A DNA stretch of 64,000 bases. It comes from Microstegium vimineum. Taxonomy: Eukaryota; Streptophyta; Magnoliopsida; Poales; Poaceae. A program made the translations under genes and the position numbers. This document shows, piece by piece, positions 33,044 through 43,325 of this stretch. Under the pieces are notes generated by a model. The model was given only the letters and a program-made list of their open reading frames with translations, ran no database searches and was not told the origin of the DNA. The stretch's first letter is position 1; every line of letters starts with the position of its first letter. The DNA is taken from positions 48,126,718 through 48,190,717 of the forward strand of contig CM039133.1 of the NCBI GenBank assembly GCA_022036555.1, read 5' to 3'.

Positions 33044-33658
33044 GACAGAAGGACCAAGAACCAGATGCTGAAATACATTAAAGCGCCGGCCCAGGAGAGA
33101 ATCGAGACGAAAGTGGAAGCGACAAACATATGCACATATGGCAAGTATTTCTGTGTATGTCGCTTGGGTGTTAGGTCAAGTACCGCTAGGGGAACAAATA
33201 AGCCCCTGCCCACTCCGTACTTGTCACGTCGCTTGGGTTTGAGGCCAAGTACCGGCCCGGCAGAGAGGCTCCATGGCCCACAAGCTCGTATTTATAAACG
33301 CATATATATACTATATATACAGTCTTCAGTATACAATTTAGGTATGACGGCCGCCAAGCCTCGCCAAATAGCTGGCTCCGCCCCTGGCTACACTGGAGTG
33401 CCCTAACACCGGTTGGGCGACGAGCTTGTGGGCCATGGAGCCTCTCTGCCGGGCCGGTACTTGGCCTCAAACCCAAGCGACGTGACAAGTACGGAGTGTG
33501 GCAGGGGCTTATTTGTTCCCCTAGCGGTACTTGACCTAACACCCAAGCGACATACACAGAAATACTTGCCATATGTGCATATGTTTGTCGCTTCCACTTT
33601 CGTCTCGATTCTCTCCTGGGCCGGCGCTTTAATGTATTTCAGCATCTGGTCCTTCTGT
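33044..33658. repeat. Large inverted repeat (245-bp arms, 130-bp loop)
   Basis: The left arm (33044-33289) and right arm (33420-33658) are near-identical reverse complements, with a 7-bp insertion near the outer end of the left arm. The loop is 33290-33419. Each arm contains two related motifs, GTCGCTTGGGTGTTAGGTCA and CGTCGCTTGGGTTTGAGGCC. Transcription through it would give a long hairpin RNA. The left arm ends about 45 bp upstream of the DMP TATA box. Confidence 0.92.
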
Positions 33659-33820
33659 CGTCTGCTGAGTCTCTACTGGTTGGGGCGCGCGCTGGTGGGC
33701 TTGTAGTAATTGGCCTTTAAAGTAAAACCCACAAAAGAAAACTAAATGTCAATTAGAATATGATGCGTCTCGTTCTATCGATTGGCTGCTCCGCTCCTCC
33801 ACCTGTTGATTTGAAAGGTA

Positions 33821-34079
33821 CTCCCTCCATACTCAAAAAGTTTATCGTTTAGAACAAGCTTTTAGTCAAACATTAGAAATATAAATCATGAATAACTTTT
33901 AAATTGTTGAGTTTGAAAATATAAAAATCATATCAATAGATTTTTTCTTAAAAATACTTTCATAAAAATATACATATATTATATTCCAATAAATATTTTT
34001 CAAAATATAAGCGGTCAAAGTTATACTTTGGAGACCATATCGTTTTCTATAATGATAAGTTTTTTAAGTATGGAGGAAG
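33821..34079. mobile_element. Stowaway-like MITE (family 3)
   Basis: The ends are CTCCCTCCATACTCAAAAAG and the complement of TTTTAAGTATGGAGGAAG, with TA at 33819-33820 and 34080-34081. The element at 35020-35273 is a relative in the opposite orientation. Confidence 0.88.
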
Positions 34080-34245
34080 TATTTTACAAAATTGTAAATA
34101 AATTGCCTTTTAGCCGGTTTGTATCTTCATCTAGTGAGGTATTTTTAAGTGCTAATGCTTACTTTTGGATTTCTATTATAAGCACTAATCATAAGTAATA
34201 TATATTTATATATGTAGCAGTGAGCTCTTGCATAATTGTATTATA

Positions 34246-34532
34246 CTCCCTTCATCCTAAACTATAAGACATTCCAAAAAACTTAGAGAGTCAAAGTATC
34301 TCATGGTTGATCAAACGTATATGATAATATAATAACATTTATGTATATGATAATATAATAACATTTATGATGTCAACTAAGTAACATTAGATTCTTTATC
34401 AATTATATTTTTCATAGTATGCCAATTTGATTTCACAAATCTTTATAATTTTCTCTATAATTATTGGGTATAGTTGAGATGTTTTGTCTCTCCAAATTTT
34501 TTGAAATGTCTTATATTTTGGGATGGAGAGAG
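34246..34532. mobile_element. Stowaway-like MITE (family 1)
   Basis: The ends are CTCCCTTCATCCTAAACTAT and the complement of ATATTTTGGGATGGAGAG, flanked by TA at 34244-34245 and 34533-34534. A 24-bp internal stretch (TATATGATAATATAATAACA type) is tandemly doubled near 34320-34365. Confidence 0.88.
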
Positions 34533-34534
34533 TA

Positions 34535-35019
34535 TGTATTTGATCGTTGATCTTCATAAACCCCGCCATATCTAAAATTTATTCCTGCCTCCGCCACTGA
34601 GTGTAGCGAACCAAACGGTAGGGATGAAAACGGATTGGATACGAACGAATATTGTTGATATTGTATTTGTTTTCATATTTCTGTTCGGATTCAGATTCGA
34701 ATACGGATAATATCAGAAATATCGGATAGGATACGATTAGATATCGACATCATAAATATACCGATTTTAGTAGTCGAATACGGATACAATATAGGATGTT
34801 AATCTTCGGACTCGGATACGAACAGGTCTAAACTCCTCTAAATGAATTCAGTGTGACGGACGATCGAGTCCGAGACTACCAATTGAAGTATGGTTCGGTA
34901 ACCCTAGCTAGTGAAGGCATCGGTTTTATGGACCCCATATACAATAAAAAAAAGTCTAACATGTGTCCATTAGATGTTTAATTTTATTGAATAGGAGAAG
35001 GAACCACAATGGCTATATA
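34535..35019. other. Intergenic stretch with possible MITE remnant
   Basis: No gene is seen. From about 34620 to 34835 there are repeated GGATACGAAC and CGAATACGGATA motifs of the type found in grass hAT or CACTA non-autonomous elements. Clear ends were not found. Confidence 0.3.
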
Positions 35020-35273
35020 CTCTCTCCATACTTAAATAACTTTTCGTTTTACAAAACAGCATGGTCTCTAAGTGTAATTTTGACTGCTTATTTTTTAAAA
35101 GTATTTATTGAAATATATATATGTAACTCTTATGAAAATATTTTTCAAGACAAATCTTTTGATATGGTTTTCACATTTTTAAAATCATCAATTTAAAAAT
35201 TATTCATGATTTATATTCTCAATGTTTGACTAAAATTTGTTCTAAACGACATATTTTTTAAGTATGGAGGGAC
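35020..35273. mobile_element. Stowaway-like MITE (family 3, inverted)
   Basis: The ends are CTCTCTCCATACTTAAATAA and the complement of TTTTTAAGTATGGAGGGAC. TA flanks both sides (35018-35019, 35274-35275). It is related to 33821-34079 but in reverse orientation. Confidence 0.85.
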
Positions 35274-35275
35274 TA

Positions 35276-35690
35276 TGTACTAACAACATTATTTTAATTG
35301 GCTGGTTTGCAAGGTTCATTTTTATTTCTGACAGGCACAATTCGCAGCCACCAGTGTGTAAGGTTCGTTTTGGATGTCCCATGGTTCGCTTCCCATCTAA
35401 CACTGCTCTCAGCCATACAAGTCCTCAAGGTCCAGTATAGGGAGCTTCCTCTTCTAATGGACCTCGCACATGCGCTCGATCGCCTCGGCATGTGGAGCAC
35501 CAAATAATATGCGGGGCCAGTGGGCCAATGTGTTTGCAAGTATGTGTCCGAGCCTGGCCTGCCTATGTGCTTGCAAGTATACCATCTACTTCCTCCGTTC
35601 GTTTGAGCGATTCTAAGTTTGACCACTTGTCTTATTCAAAAAAAATTATGTGCATGAGCGTCACATCATGTTCCAGCGCCGCCGACATGT
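35276..35690. other. Intergenic, with truncated MITE
   Basis: No gene is recognised. A MITE left end starting near 35588 (TTCCTCCGTTCGTTTGAGCG) is cut off by about 35655. The motif TGTGCTTGCAAGTAT near 35570 repeats that near 35530 (TGTTTGCAAGTATGTG). Confidence 0.35.
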
Positions 35691-36389
35691 GTAGGTGAGA
35701 GTCACTATGTGATTTTAGTAATTGAGTGACAACTTAGGTGAACTAATATGTGTTTTAAGTGATATATATACAGGAGATTAGTTCACATATGATTATGTGA
35801 TGAAGGAGCTTAATGCATATGAAACATGACATGGAGTCATGTGACCAAAGTGGAGAAGATCAAGATGAGGCTTGGCTTGATGGACAAGTTGCAAGTGTGA
35901 AGGGCAAGCGTGTGATGCTTAGCGCCGATGGACCAAGGCAACGGTGAAGAGCAAGTGAGGTCAAGATCGATGAACCAATACGGTCATGTGATGATATGGA
36001 GTGGATCATATCATTTGACAAGTGTTTGGTGCATGTGTTGCATCAACATTGGAGATGGAGATGGAATGGAATGCGCAAGGCAAAGGTATAACCAAAGGGC
36101 ATTTCATTTCACCGGTTATTGGTGTGTAGAGAAGTATATGACCGGGTTTAGGATAGATAGCCGTACTATCAAGAGGAGCAAACTTGTTTGCATATCGGTT
36201 ATCTAGTGCCACCGTGAGCGATCTAACTTTGTGATGCATTAGGATCGAGTGGTGCGGTGAGAGCAAGTGAAAATCCTTTGAAAAATGATTGTGAAAATGC
36301 TAACACACATGCACATGGTGATATACACTTGGTGGTGTTGGCACATTTGCAAATGAGGAAGTGGCAGCTCGGTTTGGCTGAGAAACCAA

Positions 36390-36835
36390 GTCCGGACGAT
36401 GGTCCGGACGCTGAAGGCAGCTGCGTCCGGACTATAACGTGCGCATCCGGAAACTAACCCTAGCTGAGCAGTGAGCGGAACAGTGAGTCCGGACGGCGTT
36501 GATGGTCCGGACGGTGAACCGGACATGCGTCCGGAGTGGAAGAAGCGAAGTGGGAGCTCTCGGGTGCGCTCTGTGTCTCAGGAAAATATTTTCGGACAGT
36601 GATCCGGACGCTATGAATAGTGGCGTCCAGAGCCATGTGGCGTGCTGTGGCGAAGGCGCGAAGAAAGCTGTTTGAAAGGGAGACTCGACCGGACGCAGAT
36701 GGCATGGTCCGGACAGTGTTCCGCGCGCGTCCGAAGGGTGTGTCCGGTTGCTGTTTCAGAGCCGTTGGCGCTTTGTGGTGAAGGGGTCCGGACGCTCTCT
36801 TTGGTCCAGACCTCCTGTGAAAAGTGCGTCCGGAG
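36390..36835 (+). promoter_or_regulatory. Cluster of TCCGGA palindromes upstream of the LTR TATA box
   Basis: At least ten TCCGGAC or GTCCGGA sites occur in 450 bp ending about 45 bp before the TATA box at 36878. The same cluster, less one 71-bp block, is found in the 3' LTR at about 44015-44400. Repeated short palindromes in a U3 region suggest protein-binding sites (inference). Confidence 0.55.
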
Positions 36836-36877
36836 GTGCACAGAGAGTTGGGAAACGGCTAGTTTCTTCGCCCACTC

Positions 36878-36885
36878 TATAAATA
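36878..36885 (+). promoter_or_regulatory. LTR TATA box
   Basis: TATAAATA in the setting CTCTATAAATAGACTTGG. The same box is at 44439-44446 in the 3' LTR. Confidence 0.7.
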
Positions 36886-37970
36886 GACTTGGTGGTCGGC
36901 TTTGGCTGGTTGCTGAGCACCCTAGGGCCTTTGTGGCTTGTGTTGGTGTGCTTGGGAGCCCTCTAACTCACATACACTTGATAGTAATCATCCGATTGTG
37001 TGAGAGAGTGATTCTAGTGCGTTGCATTGCGAGTTTGCATCGAGTGGTACTAGGTGATCGTGTTGCAAGCCGGTGGTGCTTGTTACTCTTGGAGGTTGCC
37101 ACCTCTTAGACGGCTTGGTGATCGTAACTCCATCGAAGCACGCAAGAAGCTTGTGCGTGGCTCCGGAGAAGAGCTTGTGAGGGGTATTGTGCTCACTCCG
37201 CGGGAGATCGCGAAGAACAACTTTAGTTGAGCGTGTCATTGAGTGCCCTCATCTTCTGTTGGTTGTGCGGCACCCGATTGTGTGTTAGGCTTGTGAATGC
37301 CTATTAGCGCGTGAACCTCCAAGTGAGTGAGCCGACACAACGGGGACTAGCTTGGTGGCGACCAAGTGAACCTCGGGAGAAAAATCACCGTGCCAACCTT
37401 GTGTACATCTTCTCGGTGGTTTGCATTTTCCAAATCACTAGCTTGTATTTACTTTCATATACTTGTGCTAGTGGTTTCTTGTTGCTCTTGTAACTAGTTT
37501 GGCTTGTGTAGCTTGCCTAGTTACCTTCTAGCTTGTGTAGCATAGAAGTAGCTCTTGAGTGGCTAATTGGCTTGTGTAGCCTTGTTAGTCACATTGCTTA
37601 GTTTGTGTAAGCTAAGTAAGTTGAGCTCTCTAGTTAGGCTTGTGTAGCCTTGCTATTGAGTGTTGCTAGTGAGCTTAGGTGCTTTGTGCTTTGCTTACTA
37701 GTATGTGTAGTAGCTCCCGGTGTGCTTAGAGTACTAGTTGCTTAGGTTTGTGTGACCTTGCAACCTAGACTTGTTTAGGTGAGCTTCCTAGCTTTGCACC
37801 TTAGTGAGCCTAATTAGGATCTTTTGCTAGATGCTAAAATTAAAGATAGAGGGGTGTAGTCTTGGCTAGACCGATAATTTTAATCTCGCATTTGTTTCGG
37901 TTAGCCGTTGCGTTTAAGTTTTAGAAAAGACTATTCACCCCCCTCTAGTCCGCCATCTCGACCCTATACG

Positions 37971-37983
37971 TGGTATCGGAGCT
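37971..37983 (+). other. Primer-binding site (initiator tRNA-Met)
   Basis: TGGTATCGGAGCT, two bases after the 5' LTR, differs by one base from the canonical TGGTATCAGAGC complement of initiator methionine tRNA. Confidence 0.85.
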
Positions 37984-38019
37984 TGGTCTCTCATTTGTGG
38001 TCTTTACCGACCCGAGAGG

Positions 38020-40151
38020 ATGGCGACTTATGGGCTAGATGTTGATTGTCCATACACTTTTGATGGCACACACTTTGCACGGTGGAAAAATTGGATGATA
38101 TGCACTTTTAAGTTTATTTGCCCTCAAATGTGGTGGATCGTAGATGTAGGCTTTTCTCATATGTGGGATGAAGAGAACCTAACCCAAGCACAAGAGAAAT
38201 GCCTAGATCTAGAGATCTAAGCTACTAACATCATGTATAGATCTTTGACTAAATGCATATTTGGAGAGATCATGGACATGAAGACACCTTATGAGATTTG
38301 GTCCTATCTCATTGAAAAATATGGGACGGTCTCAAGTGATGGTGATGAGTTAGTGACGCATGAGGATGTTGAGCATGACCACAACTTAGTGATTGTGGAA
38401 GATTGCTCCACCTCATGGTCAAGTGATGATGATGAAAGATCAACTACAAGCACACTTGACAAGATTGATGATGATGTCACAAGTGTTGCAAATGATGATG
38501 CTACTCCATGCAAACTTGGTGGTGATGAAGATGGTTCATGCTCGGTTGATGGTGCTATCACAAGCTCTACTACATCACCACATTGCTCTATGTCACAAGG
38601 TGATACAAAGGTATCAAATAGCAATATTGTTGATCATGTTAATTCATATGATGAGCTTGTAGATAAACTTGCTAGCATGACCATGTCTTTAGTGAATGAG
38701 AAAACTAAAACCTTGAAATTGGAAAAAGAAATCTCATCTCTAAAGAAAACTTGTGAACAACAAAAGAACATAATTCACACTTCTATTTGTTCACAAAAAG
38801 AGCTTAATGTGACTCATGAGAAACTTGTTGATTCTCATGAAGAATTAATTGAAATGCATGCTTCACTCATTAAAGCTTCAACAAAGAAAATCTCAACTCT
38901 AAAAGACACATGTGAAGAACATAAGCACTTACTTGATGTTCTTAAATCTTCACATGAAGAACTAAAGCTAGAACATGAGCAACTTCGTGTATCTCATGAG
39001 ACTTTGGTTCACAAACATGGTGATCTAATAAATGAGTTGATGAATCTTAAAAATGATGAGAGCTCATCACATGGGTCAAATGATCAACTACATATTGTTA
39101 CTAACCCTTGTGATGCAGGGAAGAAGCATGTATCCACCTCTTGTGATGATTTACTTGATATGTTATGTTCTTCAAATATAGATGCTTGTTCTGCTTCCTT
39201 GTCTTGTGAGACTAACCTTTTGAAGGAGAACAATGAGCTCAAAAGTGAATTGAAGATTATGAGCAACAAGTTAGAGAGGTGCTACAACTCCAAAGTCACC
39301 TTTGAGCATATGTTGACAAACACAAGAAGCTATGGTGACAAGAGTGGATTGGCTTCAACAAAAGCAAGGGCAAGAAAAATATGAAGAAGCAAGAACAAAA
39401 GAAGCTATCTCATTTCATGTGCTTCATATGCCGTGATATGGGACATCTTGCAAATGGTTTCCCAAACAAAGAGAAGCTCAAGTTGAAGAAAGAAGAAGAG
39501 AGGCTAAAGCATGTCAAGTGCTTCAAGAGTCACATTTGGGGTCATCTCACCTCAATGTGCCCAACCAAGCAATTGGTGAAGCAACAAGTAGAGCCTCAAG
39601 CTATGCCACAAGTCACACCCCAAGTGCAAGACAAGATCAACCATCAAGATGGTGATTTGGGGATGATGATGAAGAAGAAGACTAGAAGAGGTGGCAAAGC
39701 AAGATCGAGTCATCAAACTCCTATTCAAGATGACATGATGATGAGCAAGAATCAAGACAAGAGAGATTTGGCTCACATCAAGTGCTACAAATGTGAAGAT
39801 ATGGGACACTTTGCCTCAAGGTGTCCTACCAAGCTTGATATGAAGATTCAAGCTAAAGAGAAGAGGTAAGACAATGAGAAGCACAACATGAGCAAGGAAT
39901 AAAAGGCTCAAACAAAGAGAGTGTGCTACTCATGTTGGGAAAGGGGACACATGGCTAATTCATGTCCCCTAGGTATGACTTCTAAGCCTATTTCCATTGA
40001 TAATGATCATATGCTTAGAAAGGATGGTAGTGGTACCTCCTTAGTTGCTATTGCAAAACATCCCGCTATCCATACTAAAGCATTGCCTAAGTATGTTGCT
40101 CCTAACTTGAGAGGACCCAAACTAGTTTGGGTACCATCAACAAGTGGATGA
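38020..40151 (+). pseudogene. Retrotransposon gag-like gene with four zinc knuckles, broken
   Basis: The product would package element RNA. The N-terminus, MATYGLDVDCPYTFDGTHFA then RWKNWMICTFKF, is the DUF4219/UBN2-like gag start seen in Copia elements. An in-frame TAA at 38218 interrupts it. The second segment (38233-39384) is acidic, then a coiled-coil of repeated K-L-E-x-E and SHEELKLEHEQL motifs. A minus-one type frame change at about 39381 leads to the knuckle region. The knuckles read CFICRDMGHLANGF (last Cys lost), CFKSHIWGHLTSMC (second Cys lost), CYKCEDMGHFASRC (intact) and CYSCWERGHMANSC (intact). Stops at 39867 and near 39899 separate the last knuckle. The frame ends VAPNLRGPKLVWVPSTSG at 40151. 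Confidence 0.85.
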
Positions 40152-43100
40152 ATGTGTGTAGGTACCATTGGAATTGGAGGCTTGATTCAAAGTGTTTCAT
40201 ATTATCATATGATTTAGTCAAGTAATGAAGCTTAATGTTATCCTTATCCCAATGCCAAGTCAAAAGAATGAAGTAAAAATGCTACAACATACAAGTGCAT
40301 GATCAAGTTGTGGTGGTTGATTGGATTATTTGAAGGCTTGCAATTATCCAAGTTGAAGCTTGCTAATGGATTGACCATGGTCTACTAAGGTATATCTCTT
40401 GTTGATCAAGTTCATTTGGGTGTGTATAAGATGCTTGAATTAGATATACACATAGTGCATATGAGTTGATTGAATTGGATATATATGTGCACTAGTTGCT
40501 TGTTATTTGGATGGTTTAATGCTTAGTGATCAAATTGAGTTGATTTGAATGGATATGATCAATAGGCTACCTTTAGTAAGTGAATTGAATGGATATATGT
40601 CTTGAGATAGTATTCAAACAAGTTGATTTCAAGTTTGATTCAAATTGAAGAAGCATAGCTCAATTTGTCAATTCTTGTCAATATTCAAAATCTGAGCTAG
40701 TTGTGATCATAGTCATATTTGAGAGTTCAAATATATTTGGATTGGCTTGAAATTTGGTGTGCATGCTCTACACTTATGGTATTAGTTTCTGTGCAAATTT
40801 CATGGATATTGGATAAGGGATACTTTGTTTTGGAGTGGATCTTATCTACACATGTGCAGCAGTTTTCAGCATGTACCTAGGTAGAAAGATGTGAAATCTT
40901 GTAGCCATCTAGTAGTCCAATGAAGCTCAAATTTTTATGGATGCTAGATGACTTAGTAAATCACATCTACACAAAATTCCATGATCATTGGATATGTACT
41001 TTGGGAGTTATGATATATTCTTTGAAGAGTACATAATCTGCAAGAAAAGTGACATTTATTGGATTAATCTTGAGTCACTAAAATTGAAAGGTCCTCATGT
41101 TGGAATCATACTTATAAGTGACACCTATGGTTGATTTTGGTCTGAGCTAGAAGCATGTCAAGCATTGAGTATAAGGCCATTTGTTTATGAAGTACAATTG
41201 GTACTCAAGTTGAAGATCAAGATCAAACCCAAGATAAAGATGAAGTTTAAGTTCTAGTGATGATTGAAGATCATTGGATAGAAAAAAAAAGGACTTAAAC
41301 AACATAGGTTGAGCTCATATTGGATTCATGTTCACTCATCAAATGGAGTTCAACAATTGGTTCAATCAAACAAAGTCAATTCAAGTGAGTTGAGGGATAA
41401 TTCTTAGAGATAGGTCACTTCTCCCTAAGTGTAGGGGCTTGCCGCCGTTGTGTAGGTGAAACCAAGTGTGGTACTTGGAAGGCTAACATGGAAGTGGTGA
41501 TCTAGGAATTATTTGGATGCTTAGTTGAAGCTATCAAAAGGATTGACCAAAAGAAGAAAGCAAGCAACACCCAAAAGAGAGCAATTCATAAACCTACAAG
41601 TGATACATCATTTGGTATTCTCTCATGCAAGCAAAGATCAAGAAAGAAGCAAGTCAACCACAACAAGAAAAGTGCACTTGATCATTAGTGGGACTCAATT
41701 CATATGGGTGAAGAATGGAATTCATATTGATATTCATTGATCTTCACCATGCTCTTAATTGGACTTCACATTGCTAATTGGAGATGAATCTATGTGACTA
41801 TCCTCTACTCCAACATAGCGAAGGTGAAATTGTTTGATATATGCATACATACTTGCTTAGGACATGTTTAGTGCATATAGTCATACATAGTGATCATTCA
41901 TTGAAAATCAAATGAAATTTATGCTTATAGCCTACCACTATTGTTTGATTGTTTGTTTGAACCTAGTGGTAGTATATAAGTTTGCTCATGAGCTAGTAAA
42001 CCCAAGTACTTGATCTATTTTGGATTGCTATTAAGTGACAAGTACAACCTCTATAAGATAACCGCTCAATGCATGTGAACAAGCTTAGAGAGGGTTTTAA
42101 ACCGGACTTGGAAGCTTATGCTCTTCATTCTAGTTCAAGTCCAACATAGAAGCTCATGAAGATGAATCTAGTTCAAGCACAAGACAACAATGCAAATGGA
42201 TATCAAGATGCAACCTATAAGTGGTATCTAGACTTATGTTAATCTTTCAAATAGTATCAATCTTCTATATTGTACTTGCAAAAGATGTCTAGTTCTAGCA
42301 TACATGAGATATTCCACAAGCGTTCCTTTCAAATAAATCTACAATTGGTATCTCACAAGTGATATCCTACAAGCTAACAAGTGATCCTCAACTTTAAGTG
42401 ATCAAATCAATAGTTCTCTTGCTTGCAAAGCTCATTTAGATGACAATTTCTTTGACCAAAGGGGAGTTGCCCTACTCAATGGTATAATGGTCAATAATCT
42501 TACATAAAGAGTCATTCAATATATATATGTCGGTGTCCATCAAAAAGTATCAACCATCTACCCTAGTGCAACATTTGCATCAATATGAGCATACATTTTA
42601 TGGAAATTGATGACAAAGGGGGAGAAATTAGTGAACAAAGATATATTAGTGATTAGAAATGCACTAAAAGGGAAAGACACATGGACATGGACAAGGGAAC
42701 AAGATTGAAAGGATCAAAGTCTTGGACTAAGAGATGACTAAGAGTTGCACACAAGTAGGGGGAGCAAGCTCATGAACTTGATTGATTGCATTTGATATGT
42801 GCATATTCATGTGCTTTCCTTGCATAGTGCATAAGTATTATATTTATATGCATGCTTGTGTGGTGTATGCTAGTTATAGGATTTGAATGTGAATTGATAA
42901 ACTAGCATGCATAGGATGGTAAGCTAGATATTTTGTTCCTACTCGTGGTATCTAAAAACCTTACTTCTAATGTTGATCTCACGGGGGTTTTAGTGCATTT
43001 GATGATATCTAGCTAACCATGGTGCTAAGGATGAACTTAAAAGTGCAACTACAATGGGTATCTTCAAAGGTTTATCCTATATCCCTTAGCATCACTTAGG

Positions 43101-43311
43101 AGTGCTAGCACTCCCACAATGTCTATTCATGCATGTGTGCAAAGCTTAATTCAAACCTTTGTGAGCACACATGTTGGGGGAGCTAACACTACCAAGTCAA
43201 ACTTTGTGGCATTTATCCAAATCTTGGTATAGAGCTTAAATGTTGGATAAATGGCATAATGTTCAAAAAGATCTTAATTTCCATATCTTTGTAGAGTTGT
43301 CATCAATTACC
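40152..43311 (+). other. Long non-coding internal region of the LTR element
   Basis: This 3.2-kb stretch occupies the place where pol should lie. It is AT-rich, rich in TTGATTGG- and CAAGT-type words, and has no frame longer than about 70 codons. I see no aspartic protease, integrase zinc finger, YVDD box or RNase H motif in any frame. Confidence 0.7.
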
Positions 43312-43325
43312 AAAAAGGAGGAGAT
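43312..43325 (+). other. Polypurine tract of the LTR element
   Basis: AAAAAGGAGGAGAT lies directly before the 3' LTR start TGAGAG. Confidence 0.85.

Larger units (their letters stand above)
35696..37968 (+). repeat. 5' LTR
   Basis: Starts TGAGAGTCACTATGTGATTT and ends CGACCCTATA. It has about 71 bp more than the 3' LTR, mostly from an extra TCCGGAC-rich stretch near 36400-36480. The TATA box is at 36878-36885. The 3' part is rich in TTGTGTAGC repeats (37490-37760). Confidence 0.95.
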
